DNA from: Sphingomonadaceae bacterium
GTDB lineage: Bacteria > Pseudomonadota > Alphaproteobacteria > Sphingomonadales > Sphingomonadaceae
Direction of reading: 5' to 3'
Assembly: GCA_025056155.1 (NCBI GenBank)
Contig: JANWWL010000009.1
Coordinates: forward strand, 140,791-204,790
DNA: 64,000 nucleotides
A model generated the notes under the pieces. That model searched no databases. It saw only the letters and a program-made list of their open reading frames with translations, and was not told the DNA's origin. Below are positions 1-9,219 of the stretch, one piece after another. The position numbers and the translations under genes were made by a program. Position 1 is the first letter of the stretch. Each line of letters opens with the position of its first letter.

Positions 1-438
1 GTCGGGCAAGGGTATCTCGACTGCAACTGGGGCGACCAGCCGCTCGAGGACGGGTTCGTCGCCTGGCAGTGGTCGCGCGCGCACCTGCGCTGCGACGACC
101 TCGTCTTCTACGAGGGCCGATGCCGCGACGGCAGCCCCTTCGCCCACGGCCTGCGCATCGACGCGAAGGGCCGGGCCGAGCCCGCACCCTTACCGCCCGC
201 CGTCACGCTGCCGCCCACGCGCTGGCGGGTGCCCCGATGCACTCGGGCCGACGGCGGGGGGCCCGTCCACATCCGTCGGACCCTGGAGGACACGCCCTTC
301 TACGCGCGGACCGCGCTCGACACTCGGCTGATGGGCGAGCCCGCCGAGGGCATTCACGAGAGCATCCTGCTCGATCGGTTGCGCCAGCCGATCGTGCGCT
401 TGATGTTGCCCTTCCGCATGCCGCGGCGGCCGCGCTGA
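1..438 (+). CDS. crtC: Carotenoid 1,2-hydratase CrtC, C-terminal part (5' end outside window)
   Basis: This is the last 145 codons of a gene that starts left of the window, ending in TGA. CrtC adds water to the C-1,2 double bond of acyclic carotenoids (neurosporene, lycopene) on the way to spheroidene or spirilloxanthin. Recognisable family features are the DCNWGDQPLE stretch near residue 7, the WQWSR motif near residue 23, VFYEG, and the conserved tail with RTLEDTPFYAR, ESILLDRLRQP and MLPFRMPRR at the very end. It converges on the leftward bchIDO genes, so it is the edge of a photosynthesis gene cluster. Its last 249 nt lie opposite a small leftward ORF (190-555). The assignment is by motif memory, not by alignment. 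Confidence 0.85.
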   Translation, partial: VGQGYLDCNWGDQPLEDGFVAWQWSRAHLRCDDLVFYEGRCRDGSPFAHGLRIDAKGRAEPAPLPPAVTLPPTRWRVPRCTRADGGGPVHIRRTLEDTPFYARTALDTRLMGEPAEGIHESILLDRLRQPIVRLMLPFRMPRRPR

Positions 439-555
439 CGCGGCCCGCCGCCACGGCAGCTGATCGCGCACGGACCACAGCTGCCAACCGCTCCAGGCCG
501 CTACGGCACCCGCGACCAGCAACAGTTCGACCAGGGCCAGCGTGCCGGGGCTCAC
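190..555 (-). CDS. Small putative membrane protein coupled to bchO (uncertain)
   Basis: This is a 121-codon frame with a GTG start that overlaps the TGA of bchO in a GTGA quartet, the same junction type as bchD/bchO. The first 25 residues form one hydrophobic helix (TLALVELLLVAGAVAAW), followed by a basic stretch. Only about 115 nt of it (440-555) fall in the gap between bchO and crtC; the rest is antisense to the conserved CrtC tail, and its protein sequence there looks like a reverse shadow of CrtC. Either a real short membrane protein is translated with bchO and runs into crtC antisense, or only the start is coincidental. The function is unknown. Confidence 0.4.
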   Translation of the reverse strand: MSPGTLALVELLLVAGAVAAWSGWQLWSVRDQLPWRRAASARPPRHAEGQHQAHDRLAQPIEQDALVNALGGLAHQPSVERGPRVEGRVLQGPTDVDGPPAVGPSASGHPPARGRQRDGGR

Positions 556-1445
556 GCCGGGATGTCCTGGGCCAGCTCGGGCATCACCTCCCGCGCAAAG
601 TCGAGGATGATCCCCGCCGTCTCGTCCGGGGCTTCCTCGTGCGCGAGATGGCCCAGTCCCGACATCACGTGCACGCGGGCCTTCGGCACCAGGCGGGCCA
701 CTTCGCGGGCGGTCGAGGCCGGAACGGCGAGATCGTTGCTGCCCGCCACCAGAAGGAGCGGCACGGCGAGCCGCGGCAGGTCGCGTCGAAGTGCCGCGAG
801 GTCCCAGTTGGCCATCATTTCGAGCGCGGCGGCGACGTGCCGCGGCGACCGGAAGAGCCGCCCGTACAGCCGGGTGCGCTGAGGAGGCAGGCGCGAGCCC
901 GTGGCGCGCGCGAGGAAGCGGCCCGGGTCGGTCAGGTTCGCCTGCCAGGCGAGCAGGTGGGGTGTCAGCGGATTGAGGAAGAGCAGGCGCGCGAGGCCCG
1001 GGAAGAGCTCGGCCGCGGCACCGGGAAACGGCAACAGGGCGCCGTTGAGCGCGACGATCCCCGCCGGGGCCGCCCGGCCGTCGAGCGTCATGCGCACCGC
1101 GATGGCCGCCCCCGCGGAATGGCCCACGAGCAACCGCGGCGCCACCTCGACGCGGTCGCAGAGCGCCGCGACCACCTCGGCCATCGCCGGCAGCGTGGCG
1201 AGCCCTGGAAGCGGGGTCGAGAAGCCGTGGCCCGGCAGGTCTGGGGCGAGCACGGTGAACTGATGGCTCAGCGCGGGCGCCAGATCCGCCCAGCCGTGCG
1301 TGGCCCCCCCGGTGCCGTGGAGCAGCAGGAGCGGGGGGCCGGCCCCCAGGATCTGCACGTGGAACCGCACCCCGCCGGCCTCCACGAAGTGCGAGGCCGT
1401 GCGGTTGGGCCAGTCGGCTCCGTCGCTCCGCCAGTCGAGCGTCAC
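552..1445 (-). CDS. bchO: Magnesium chelatase-associated alpha/beta hydrolase BchO
   Basis: This 297-residue alpha/beta hydrolase lies directly behind bchI and bchD, its usual place in purple bacteria. The exact reaction of BchO is not settled; the family is tied to bacteriochlorophyll synthesis by genetics and position. Visible features are the oxyanion-side motif LLLLHGTGGATHGW, the DLPGHG turn, the nucleophile elbow GHSAG, a late Asp in NDLAVP and the catalytic His in GLGHLAHEE. The start is GTG at 1445, overlapping the bchD TGA in a GTGA quartet, which points to translational coupling. The open frame extends far upstream without a stop, but that part is a GC-rich shadow of bchD. Confidence 0.88.
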   Translation of the reverse strand: MTLDWRSDGADWPNRTASHFVEAGGVRFHVQILGAGPPLLLLHGTGGATHGWADLAPALSHQFTVLAPDLPGHGFSTPLPGLATLPAMAEVVAALCDRVEVAPRLLVGHSAGAAIAVRMTLDGRAAPAGIVALNGALLPFPGAAAELFPGLARLLFLNPLTPHLLAWQANLTDPGRFLARATGSRLPPQRTRLYGRLFRSPRHVAAALEMMANWDLAALRRDLPRLAVPLLLVAGSNDLAVPASTAREVARLVPKARVHVMSGLGHLAHEEAPDETAGIILDFAREVMPELAQDIPA

Positions 1446-3124
1446 CCGCGGTCTTCCCGGAGGGCCGCGGCGATCCGGTGGGGTTCCGCCCGTGGCAAGG
1501 CCAGATGGCGCGCCCCCAGGGCCGCCGCCAGTTCGGCGGCCTCGGGCCGCGGGCGGGCCGAGATGTCGATGACCGTGGTGGCCACCCCTTCGGCGCGCAG
1601 CAGGGCGGCCACCCGCCAGGCATCCGCCCGCGCTGGCTCGCGCCCGGTGCGGCCGTCGAGCGCCACGTTCGCCCGGCCGTCCGTCAGGGCCACCACGAGC
1701 GGGGTGCGGCCGCGGCGGCGTTCGGCCGCGGCCAGCCGCCGCGCGAGCTCGAGGCCCGCGGCCAAGGGCGTGCCGCCGCCTCCGGGCAGCCCCGCGATGG
1801 CCCGCCGGGCTCGGGTCAGCGAGCGGGTGGGGGGCAACAGCAACTGGGCCTCCTGGCCGCGGAAGGCCACGACCGCCACCTCCGTGCGGCGGACGTAGGA
1901 TTCGGCGAGCAGCCATTCGGCCGCACCCTTGGCCTCGGCCAGCCGCTCGGCCGCGGCCGAGCCGGAGGCGTCCACCACCAGCACCGCGGTGGTGGCGGCC
2001 GGCGGCTCGACGCGCTGGATGCGCAAGTCGTCGCGATGAAGGCGAAACCGCAGCGGGGGGCGGGGGGGAGCGCGCAACCGTTGCCACGGGGCTGCGGCCT
2101 GCAGCGTGTCCGACAGCGCCAACCTTCGCCCGTTGCCGGGCAGGCCGGGACGGCTGCCGGCGGGCCGGCCTCTGAGCCCCGCGCGCGCTCGGCCTCTGGC
2201 CGGATCTCCGCCGGCCGACCGCCCCTGGGCCTTGGCCGCAAAGGCCGACAGGAGCCCGGGCGGCAGGGCAGTGGCCACGGCCTCCACCAAGAGATCGGGC
2301 AGGGGTCGGCCCTCCTTGTCCGCGCCGTCGGCCGGCGGTCGGGGCGGTGGGCTCTCCTGAGCGGGTTCGGGTCGGCGCTGCGCCCGCGGCGCCAGCACCA
2401 GTCGGGCCACCCGCTCGAGATGACCTCGACGCAGGCCACCGCCCCGAGCGGCAAGACGCGCAAGCCTCAAGGCCATCAGGGCGGGCCGCAGGGAAGCGAT
2501 GCCGCAGGCCGCCGCGGCCTCGGTCAGCGCGGCTGCCGCTTCCGCCAGGGACACGTCGGGGCCCAGGGCGTCCAGCGCGTCGGGTTCCAGCGGTGCGTTC
2601 GCCCGAAATCCCTCGAGGTCGAGCCACAGGGCCGCACGTTCGGCCAGGATGGCGGGGACGGGCTCGTCCCCCTCCGCCAGAAGGACCAGCCCCAAGCGTG
2701 CCGGCCGGCGGCACGATAGCCCATGCCGTTCCAGGTGGATCGCGCCGGCATCGAGCACCGCGGCCAGAAGCGCCGCGTGGGTCGCGGCCAGACGCTCGGC
2801 CATCGGCACCACCAGGATCCCGCCGTCGGCCTCGGCGAGCAGTCCGGCGGCCGGTACGGGCCTGCCGGCGGCCAGCGTGGCCTCGAGGTCCAGGCCACCC
2901 GTCAGCCGGTCGGTATCCGACCCCGGCGGCAGCCGACGAAAGGGCGCCCCGGGCGGCAACGTCGCGCGCAGGAGGGCAAGCCACCGGTCGCGCAGCGGCC
3001 CGGCCCGCGCCCGCAGGACCACGGCCTGAAGTCCGTGGGGATCGCGGGCGAACAGGCGGGCGGCCCAGGCGGCGTCGGCCAGCCGGAGGGCGGTCTCGTC
3101 TCGCGCGGGGTTCACGGCCCCCAC
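1442..3124 (-). CDS. bchD: Magnesium chelatase subunit D
   Basis: This 560-residue protein is the D subunit of the Mg-protoporphyrin IX chelatase, which with BchI forms the ATP-dependent AAA+ ring that drives BchH. The N-terminal half is a degenerate AAA+ module without a Walker A motif, as usual for BchD. A Pro-rich and basic linker (about 250-355) leads into a von Willebrand A domain with an intact MIDAS site: DASGS at 385-389, the Thr of GGGTPL at 452 and the Asp of TDGRAN at 482. It overlaps the end of bchI by 13 nt and shares a GTGA quartet with bchO, so bchI, bchD and bchO are almost certainly one transcript. Confidence 0.93.
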   Translation of the reverse strand: MGAVNPARDETALRLADAAWAARLFARDPHGLQAVVLRARAGPLRDRWLALLRATLPPGAPFRRLPPGSDTDRLTGGLDLEATLAAGRPVPAAGLLAEADGGILVVPMAERLAATHAALLAAVLDAGAIHLERHGLSCRRPARLGLVLLAEGDEPVPAILAERAALWLDLEGFRANAPLEPDALDALGPDVSLAEAAAALTEAAAACGIASLRPALMALRLARLAARGGGLRRGHLERVARLVLAPRAQRRPEPAQESPPPRPPADGADKEGRPLPDLLVEAVATALPPGLLSAFAAKAQGRSAGGDPARGRARAGLRGRPAGSRPGLPGNGRRLALSDTLQAAAPWQRLRAPPRPPLRFRLHRDDLRIQRVEPPAATTAVLVVDASGSAAAERLAEAKGAAEWLLAESYVRRTEVAVVAFRGQEAQLLLPPTRSLTRARRAIAGLPGGGGTPLAAGLELARRLAAAERRRGRTPLVVALTDGRANVALDGRTGREPARADAWRVAALLRAEGVATTVIDISARPRPEAAELAAALGARHLALPRAEPHRIAAALREDRG

Positions 3125-4203
3125 ACCTCGGCCATCGCCCGCTCGATGCGCGCGGTCGACCCCGTCTCGTCCAGCGGGTTACGCCGCAGCCGGTGGCGAA
3201 GGGCCATGGGCGCCACGGCCTTCAGGTCGGCCATCTGGGCTTCGGGCCGCCGCTCGAGGGCGGCGAGCGCCCGGGCGGCTCGCAGCAGGGTGAGCTCCCC
3301 GCGCAATCCGTCGGTGCCGAGCGCCAGGCACAGGCGGGCGGCCTGGGTCAGCACGTCGTCGGGCACCACAGTCTGCGCCAGGCGCCGGCGCGCCTGGTCG
3401 ATCCGGCGAGCGATGCGGCGTTCGGCCGCGGCCTGGGCGGCCACGAAGCCCGCGCGATCCTGGTCGAAGGCGTCGCGTCGGCGGACCACTTCGATCCGTT
3501 CGGCAAGTTCGGTGGGCGTGCGCACCTCCACCGACAGGCCGAACCGGTCCAGGAGCTGGGGCCGCAACTCCCCTTCCTCGGGGTTCCCTGAGCCCACCAG
3601 CACGAAGCGGGCCGGATGCCGCACCGACAGGCCCTCGCGCTCGACGATGTTCTCGCCCGACTGGGCGACGTCGAGCAACAGGTCCACGATGTGGTCGTCC
3701 AGCAGGTTGATCTCGTCGATGTAGAGGAACCCGCGATGGGCGCGGGCGAGGAGGCCCGGCTCGAACACGCGGGCCCCTTGGGTCAAGGCCGCCTCGAGGT
3801 CGAGGGCGCCCACCACGCGGTCTTCGGTTGCGCCCAGCGGCAGGTCGACGAAGGGGACGGGGGCCTGCACCACCCGCCGGGGCGCCACGGCGCCGCAGCC
3901 CGGCACGCAACGTTCAGCGTCCTCGGCCGGATCGCAGTTGAAGCGGCAGCCTTCCACCATGGGGATGCGCGGCAACAAGCGCGCAAGACCCCTGACGGCG
4001 GTCGACTTGCCGGTGCCGCGGTCGCCGAAGATCATCACCCCGCCGATCCCCGGATCGACGGCCGCGATCATCAGCGCCCGTTTCATCTCCTCCTGCCCGA
4101 CGATGGCGGAGAAGGGGTAGACCGGGGCCATGGGGGCGGGGCGGGGCTCGGCCGCGGCCCTGGGCGCCCCGTCGCGGACGGGAGAGGGGGGAACGCCCGC
4201 CAC
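3112..4203 (-). CDS. bchI: Magnesium chelatase AAA+ ATPase subunit I
   Basis: This is the ATPase subunit that powers magnesium insertion into protoporphyrin IX. From the GTG at 4203 it has 363 residues, with Walker [10 protein letters not shown] at 60-68, Walker [11 protein letters not shown] at 159-168, the sensor region [19 protein letters not shown] and the C-terminal lid. The first 24 residues are Pro/Ala-rich and not family-like. The internal ATG at 4131 would give a 340-residue protein starting [16 protein letters not shown], which matches the usual length better, but neither start has a clear ribosome site. Only 12 nt separate it from fdxA, so it has no room for its own standard promoter and is probably transcribed with the upstream helicase-S4-fdxA genes. 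Confidence 0.95.
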   Translation of the reverse strand: MAGVPPSPVRDGAPRAAAEPRPAPMAPVYPFSAIVGQEEMKRALMIAAVDPGIGGVMIFGDRGTGKSTAVRGLARLLPRIPMVEGCRFNCDPAEDAERCVPGCGAVAPRRVVQAPVPFVDLPLGATEDRVVGALDLEAALTQGARVFEPGLLARAHRGFLYIDEINLLDDHIVDLLLDVAQSGENIVEREGLSVRHPARFVLVGSGNPEEGELRPQLLDRFGLSVEVRTPTELAERIEVVRRRDAFDQDRAGFVAAQAAAERRIARRIDQARRRLAQTVVPDDVLTQAARLCLALGTDGLRGELTLLRAARALAALERRPEAQMADLKAVAPMALRHRLRRNPLDETGSTARIERAMAEVWGP

Positions 4204-4215
4204 GACGGGCCCGGT

Positions 4216-4554
4216 TCAGCCGCCCCGGCCGGGGTTGGGCGAGAAGAACTGCTCGAACTTGTTGGGCTTGCCCTTCCACTCGTCGGCGTCTGGGGGGGTG
4301 GTGCCCTTCGTCGTGATGTTGGGCCACACGGCCGAATATTTGGCGTTCAGCTCAACCCACTTTTCGATGCCCGGCTCGGTGTCGGGCATGATGGCCTCGG
4401 CCGGGCACTCGGGCTCGCACACGCCACAGTCGATGCATTCGTTGGGATTGATGACGAGCATCGTTTCGCCCTCGTAGAAGCAGTCCACCGGGCAGACTTC
4501 GACACAGTCCATGTACTTGCACCGGATGCACGCTTCGGTGACGACGTAGGCCAT
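4216..4554 (-). CDS. fdxA: 7Fe ferredoxin FdxA
   Basis: This 112-residue small electron carrier holds a [3Fe-4S] and a [4Fe-4S] cluster. The N-terminal cluster region reads [17 protein letters not shown] (Cys 9 to 25) and the second [12 protein letters not shown] follows at about 40. The C-terminal half, with an EKWVELN segment, is typical of the FdxA/FdII group. The start is the ATG at 4554, preceded by AAGAGGA at good spacing; a longer in-frame start at 4599 is rejected because it lies before this site and adds a non-conserved tail. It sits between the S4 protein (75 nt upstream) and bchI (12 nt downstream). Confidence 0.95.
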   Translation of the reverse strand: MAYVVTEACIRCKYMDCVEVCPVDCFYEGETMLVINPNECIDCGVCEPECPAEAIMPDTEPGIEKWVELNAKYSAVWPNITTKGTTPPDADEWKGKPNKFEQFFSPNPGRGG

Positions 4555-4629
4555 GGGACATCCTCTTGTGGCGGAACGACGAGCCCGACCGCTAGCCAAG
4601 CCGACGCGAGCGCGTCAACGCGTCATTGC

Positions 4630-4926
4630 TCAGGCCGGCTCAAGCCGCGCTTGTTCCTCGCCGAGGAGGGGGGTGTAGAGGCGGCGCGCGTCCTCCGACG
4701 GACCGCGGCGCTCGGCCAAGGCCTCGACCCGCACGGCCACAATGCGGTCGCCGCGCGCGAAGGCGATCACGCTGCCCGGTCGCACCCGCGCGCACGACCG
4801 TTCCACCACCCGCCCGTCGAGCCGGAGGCGCCGGCTTTCGCACAAGTGCTGCGCCTCTCCACGGGTGCGCGCCAGGCGCGCGAACCAGAGCCACTTGTCG
4901 AGACGGATGGCGGGTCCGTGAACCAA
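4630..4926 (-). CDS. S4-domain RNA-binding protein (HslR-like)
   Basis: This 98-residue protein carries an S4 RNA-binding fold: IRLDKWLWFARLARTR near the N-terminus, then the RRLRLDGRVV turn and a short basic tail. The family relative HslR (Hsp15) binds stalled 50S subunits that carry nascent chains. The start is a TTG at 4926, three nt after the helicase stop, with GGGAGG seven nt upstream (inside the helicase stop region), so it is likely translated by re-initiation. In many alphaproteobacteria a Suv3-like helicase, this S4 protein and fdxA are neighbours, as here. Confidence 0.85.
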   Translation of the reverse strand: MVHGPAIRLDKWLWFARLARTRGEAQHLCESRRLRLDGRVVERSCARVRPGSVIAFARGDRIVAVRVEALAERRGPSEDARRLYTPLLGEEQARLEPA

Positions 4927-4929
4927 GTC

Positions 4930-7431
4930 CTAGCCTCCCATCAGGTCGTGAAGCCGAGCGAACGGGGTGTAGGCGGGCGGGGCCGGCCGGGGTGCGCGGG
5001 GCCGGACGAAGCGCAGGCCATCGGTGCGGGGCTGAAATCCCAGCGCCTTGAGCAGCCGCGCGAAGTCCGCTTCGTCAAGCCCCAGGGCGTGGCGCAGCTG
5101 GGGATCGGGGGTGAAGGGCTGGTCCCCCACCCGCTCGGAGCGGCGCTGGGCGTGCAGGGCGCGCGCCGTGCGGTCCACCAGGTCGATGCGCACGGCGAGC
5201 CGCCCCACCGGCCAGAAGCCAGCGATGGCGTAGAACCCGGGCGGGGCGTCGGGCGCCACCGCAACGGCCACCCGACCCGCCGGCGGCGGCGGGGGCAGCG
5301 CGTCCATCCGCGCCTGCACCGCCCACAGCGCCAAACGCCAGCGGGTGGGCCGGGGTTTGAGGACGGCGGGCAGGAACAGGTGCACGATGCCGAAGCGTAC
5401 GCCGGCCGCGCGCAACCGTCGCCGGTCGGCGGGATCGGTGGCCTCAAGCAGCGCCTCGACACTGGCTCGGGGCAGGCTGCCCATCGCCTCGACGAGCTGG
5501 ACCACAAGGCCCCGGGCCTGTGGCCCCAAGCCTTGGGCCAGCGTGGGCAGGCGGGCCAGCGGCCCCAGTTCGCGGGCGATCGCGCACCGAAGCCAGGCGT
5601 CCAGCCGCTCGGCCACGGCCGCCCGCAGCGCTGGGCCCACGGCATCGAGGTGGCGCTCGAGTTCGATGCGGGGCGCAAGCGGTGTGCCACCGCGTCGCAG
5701 CACGGCGACCGGTGCCCCGCGCCAACGGATCCGCGGCGGCATCCGGCCATCGAAGTCCAGGGTGAAGTCCGCCTCGGCCGAGGCCACCAGTGCCTGCGCT
5801 CGGGCGGCAAGCTCCCGGGCCAGGCGGCGCTCGGCCGCGGCCAGCATGAGCCGCTTCTCCCCCGCCCGCGCCGTGGGGTCGGGGCGGAAGGCGAAGCCGT
5901 CAAGCGTGCCGATGATGGCCCCGTCCACCACCACCGTCCCGTCGGGATCGACCTCCACCGCAGGATCCTGGCGGTGACGCAGGTCGCGCCGCAGCACGGC
6001 GGTGCGCCGGTCCACGAACCGCTGGGTCAGCCGCTGGTGCAGCGCATCCGACAGCTTGTCCTCGAGCGCCCGCGCCCGTTCGGCCCAGCCCGCGGCGTCG
6101 TCCAACCAGTCGGCCCGGTGGGCCACGAAACTCCAGGTGCGGGCTGCCGCGATCCGGTCCGAGAGGGTGTCGATGTCGCCCGCAAGATTGTCGAGCACGG
6201 CCAGTTCCGAGGCGATCCAGGCCTCGGGCAGGCGTCCGTGACCTTCCGTCAAGTATCGGAAGATCCGACCCACCAGCCGCGCGTGCCGTTCGGGCCCGGT
6301 CTGGCGATAGTCCGGCAGGCCGCAGACAGCCCACAGCCGCATCACCGCCTCCCGGTGGCGGGCGCGCTCCATCACCCACGGCTCGCCCGCCAGCCGCTTC
6401 AGCACGGCCACGTCGATGGCGTCCTGGCCCCGCACGAGCTCGGGTGCCGAGGGCAGCGCATCGAGGCTCATGACCAGGCGACGAAGGGAGGAGAAGTCGA
6501 GGCGGGCGTTCCGCCAATAGAGGCTCGTGAGCGGCGGGAAGCGGTGCTGCTCGATCGCCTCGATCTCGGCCGGGGCCAGGGTCGGCGCGTCGTCGGCCGA
6601 CCCCAGGATCACCGTGCCGAAGGTGCCGTCGCGCTGGTGGCGTCCCGCCCGCCCCGCGATCTGGGCGATTTCGGCCACCGTCAGGCGACGATGCCGACGT
6701 CCGTCGAACTTGCTGAGCGAGGCGAAGGCCACGTGGGCGATGTCCATGTTGAGGCCCATCCCGATGGCGTCGGTCGCCACCAGATGGTCCACCTCCCCGG
6801 CCTGGAACAGGGCGACCTGGGCGTTGCGCGTGCGGGGGCTGAGCGCCCCCGTCACCACGGCCGCGCCGCCCTTCAACCGGCGAAGCATCTCGGCCACGGC
6901 GTAGACCTGTTCGGTCGAGAAGGCGACGATGGCCGTGCGCGACGGCAGTCGGGACAGCTTGCGCGGCGGCTGCCACTCGAGCCGCGAGAAGCGCGGTCGG
7001 GATTGGATCTCGGCGTCGGGCAGCAGACGTCGGACGAGCGGGGCGAGGGTCTCCGACCCCAGGATCATGGTCTCGGCGGTGCCCCGCACGTGCAACAGGG
7101 CGTTGGTGAACACGTGCCCTCGCTCGGGATCGGCCCCCAGTTGCGCCTCGTCGAGGGCGACGAACGGAAACGCCCGGTCGGTGGGCAGGCTTTCGGCCGT
7201 GCACAGCAGGTAGCGCGCGCCGGGCGGCACGATGCGCTCCTCGCCCGTCACCAAGGCCACCTGCGCCTGGCCCTTGATGGCGACCACGCGGTCGTAGACC
7301 TCGCGGGCCAGAAGCCGCAGCGGGAACCCCATGACGCCGCCCGCATGGGCGCACATCCGCTCGACCGCGAGGTGAGTCTTGCCCGTGTTCGTGGGGCCGA
7401 GGACGGCGGTCAACCGCGGGGCAGGCGTCAA
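4930..7431 (-). CDS. Suv3/MgpS-like DEAD/H-box RNA helicase
   Basis: This is an about 833-residue ATP-dependent RNA helicase of the Suv3-like alphaproteobacterial group. Visible motifs are Walker A GPTNTGKT about 20 residues from the start, VALDEAQLG (motif II), FSTEQVYAVAEML, ATDAIGMGLNMD (motif V) and QIAGRAGRH (motif VI), followed by the long C-terminal part of the family. No ATG precedes motif I; the nearest in-frame starts are TTG at 7431 and TTG at 7413, and I use 7431. The frame stays open for 2 kb further upstream, but that region is antisense to the M23 peptidase gene. It heads the leftward group S4-fdxA-bchI-bchD-bchO. Confidence 0.88.
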   Translation of the reverse strand: MTPAPRLTAVLGPTNTGKTHLAVERMCAHAGGVMGFPLRLLAREVYDRVVAIKGQAQVALVTGEERIVPPGARYLLCTAESLPTDRAFPFVALDEAQLGADPERGHVFTNALLHVRGTAETMILGSETLAPLVRRLLPDAEIQSRPRFSRLEWQPPRKLSRLPSRTAIVAFSTEQVYAVAEMLRRLKGGAAVVTGALSPRTRNAQVALFQAGEVDHLVATDAIGMGLNMDIAHVAFASLSKFDGRRHRRLTVAEIAQIAGRAGRHQRDGTFGTVILGSADDAPTLAPAEIEAIEQHRFPPLTSLYWRNARLDFSSLRRLVMSLDALPSAPELVRGQDAIDVAVLKRLAGEPWVMERARHREAVMRLWAVCGLPDYRQTGPERHARLVGRIFRYLTEGHGRLPEAWIASELAVLDNLAGDIDTLSDRIAAARTWSFVAHRADWLDDAAGWAERARALEDKLSDALHQRLTQRFVDRRTAVLRRDLRHRQDPAVEVDPDGTVVVDGAIIGTLDGFAFRPDPTARAGEKRLMLAAAERRLARELAARAQALVASAEADFTLDFDGRMPPRIRWRGAPVAVLRRGGTPLAPRIELERHLDAVGPALRAAVAERLDAWLRCAIARELGPLARLPTLAQGLGPQARGLVVQLVEAMGSLPRASVEALLEATDPADRRRLRAAGVRFGIVHLFLPAVLKPRPTRWRLALWAVQARMDALPPPPPAGRVAVAVAPDAPPGFYAIAGFWPVGRLAVRIDLVDRTARALHAQRRSERVGDQPFTPDPQLRHALGLDEADFARLLKALGFQPRTDGLRFVRPRAPRPAPPAYTPFARLHDLMGG

Positions 7432-7779
7432 CGCGGCCCCTGCCGCAGACCTGCCGGCCTGCCGTTCGCTGCGGGTCTCAGGCGTGCGCCCGGGATGGGC
7501 AACCTCCTCCGCCCAGCATGCGCATTGTGGTGGCAGAGCGCAATGCCGGGTGCAAGGGACGGTTCGATGACAATCGGTCGCCGGTACCCAGCGTCCGCCC
7601 GGCCACCTGTCGCACTCCCATGTCTGCCCGTCTCGCCTCTTCTTGACCTCGGCGGCGGCACGTGATTCGGGCACGGCGTGGGTTCCGGCCGGGAGGGGTC
7701 TTGAGGGCAGGACAGGCAACGCACGGGCCCAGAACCCGGACGGCGCGGCCGGCCGAACGACGCCTTGGAGAAGCCCGCC
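7432..7779. other. Divergent intergenic region, helicase / M23 peptidase
   Basis: This 348-nt gap lies between the leftward helicase operon and the rightward peptidase and must hold both promoters. The strongest ribosome-site-like string is GGAGGAGG on the minus strand near 7510, but it does not precede an in-frame helicase start. A TTGACC hexamer at 7643-7648 on the plus strand has no good -10 partner. I see no RNA gene or repeat here. If bchIDO lack their own promoter, light or oxygen control of the chelatase would have to act through this region. Confidence 0.4.
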
Positions 7780-9219
7780 ATGGCCACCCAGGTTGAGGCC
7801 ATTCGACCGGCCCCCTGGGTCGTCTTCCGCTGGCACCCAACGGCGCGTCCCGCCCCCAGCTGGGACGAGCCGGTCGACCTGTTGGTCGATCTGGGGGACG
7901 ACATCGGCTCGGCCCGCTGGTGGCGCGGCCTTCTCACCCTCGGGGCGCTGGCGGCCACGGCGATCGCCCTCGGGCTTGTCAGGGTTCCCGCACCGCGGAT
8001 CCCGCCCGTCCCCGAACCGGCCGATCTTGCGCTCGAGCGGCGGGCGACTGGCGTGGGTGCGCTGGCCAGCGGCAGCCGCACCGGTCGGCCCGTGCCGCCC
8101 GGGCCGTCGGTCGTGCGCTTGTCCGAGATACCCGAGCGTCCCCGCCTCGAGCTTGTGGCCCGCCTGGGTTCGGCCGGGCTGGCGGCCGCCTTGCGGCGGT
8201 CGGGTGTCGGCCCTGAGGACGTGGCCGCCGTCCTGCGTCTGGTCGAGGGAGCGGTCTCGTCCCCGCGCCTTGAGCCCGATACTGAGCTCGACCTGGTGCT
8301 CGGCCGTCGCGAGACGCGGCGCGTGCCGCGGCCGCTCGAACGCCTCGCCTTCCGGGCGGCGCTCGACCTGCGGCTCGAAGTGGTGCGCACCCCGCAGGGG
8401 CTGGCGCTCAACCGCATCCCCATCGCGGTGGACGATACGCCGCTCAGGCTCCAAGGGCCGGTCGGCCGGTCGCTCGCCGCCAGCCTGCGGCGGGCGGGCG
8501 TGCCGGCGGCGGTGGCGGCCGACTTCCTGCGCCAGCTGGGCTATGTCCTCGACATTCAGCGGGACGTGCGGGCGCGCGACCGCTTCGACCTGGTGGTGGA
8601 GCATCGCCGGGCCGAAACCGGCGAGCGAGAGTTCGGCCGGCTCCTCTACGCCGGGCTCGAGGGACACCGGCGGCGCGTGGCGCTGTTGCGGTTCGGGCCG
8701 AAGGGTGAGTTCTTCGGCGAGAACGGCGAGGGGGCCCGGCGCGGCCTCATCCGCACGCCGGTCGAAGGCGCACGGCTGTCGTCGGGCTTCGGGATGCGCT
8801 TCCATCCCATCCTGGGTTTCTCGCGCCTGCATCAGGGGGTGGACTTCGCCGCGCCGACGGGCACGCCCGTCGTGGCGTCGGCGGCCGGGCGGGTGACGCT
8901 GGCCGGGTGGAGCGGCGGCTACGGCCAGGTGGTGGAGGTGGATCACGGCCGGGGCCTCAAGACCCGCTATGCGCACCTGTCGCGGATCGACGTGCGTCCG
9001 GGCCAGGCGGTGGGGCAGGGGCAACGGATCGGTGCCGTGGGCTCGACCGGCCTGTCGACCGGTCCTCACCTGCACTACGAGGTTTGGCGCGACGGTCGGG
9101 CGGTGAACCCCGCCGAGACCCGGTTCCTCGCCGGCCCTCGCCTGGAAGGGGCCGAGCTTGCGCGCTTCAAGGCCGAGCTCGACCGGATCCGGCGCCTGCC
9201 CGCCACCTCCATCGGCTGA
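7780..9219 (+). CDS. M23 family zinc metallopeptidase (membrane-anchored)
   Basis: This 479-residue LytM-type peptidase is expected to cut peptide cross-links in the cell wall. One membrane helix lies at about residues 53-68 (LLTLGALAATAIALGL), a long linker and an OapA/LysM-like region follow, and the LytM domain ends the protein. The zinc ligands are visible: H351 and D355 in HQGVD, and H430/H432 in HLHYEVW. The ATG at 7780 has GGAGAAG upstream; a TTG 15 nt earlier is less likely. Its last 53 nt overlap the 3' end of the convergent permease gene. Confidence 0.9.
   Translation: MATQVEAIRPAPWVVFRWHPTARPAPSWDEPVDLLVDLGDDIGSARWWRGLLTLGALAATAIALGLVRVPAPRIPPVPEPADLALERRATGVGALASGSRTGRPVPPGPSVVRLSEIPERPRLELVARLGSAGLAAALRRSGVGPEDVAAVLRLVEGAVSSPRLEPDTELDLVLGRRETRRVPRPLERLAFRAALDLRLEVVRTPQGLALNRIPIAVDDTPLRLQGPVGRSLAASLRRAGVPAAVAADFLRQLGYVLDIQRDVRARDRFDLVVEHRRAETGEREFGRLLYAGLEGHRRRVALLRFGPKGEFFGENGEGARRGLIRTPVEGARLSSGFGMRFHPILGFSRLHQGVDFAAPTGTPVVASAAGRVTLAGWSGGYGQVVEVDHGRGLKTRYAHLSRIDVRPGQAVGQGQRIGAVGSTGLSTGPHLHYEVWRDGRAVNPAETRFLAGPRLEGAELARFKAELDRIRRLPATSIG

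Noticed and set aside
552..2984. Fusion of a bchD-antiframe to bchO as one 810-residue protein
   Set aside because: The first two thirds are a frame-shadow of bchD; the GTGA start at 1445 gives the normal BchO length.
3616..7665. Very long plus-strand open frame opposite bchI, the ferredoxin and the helicase
   Set aside because: It is rich in His, Gly, Arg and Ala without domains, and mirrors well-recognised minus-strand genes; the high GC content removes stop codons from antisense frames.
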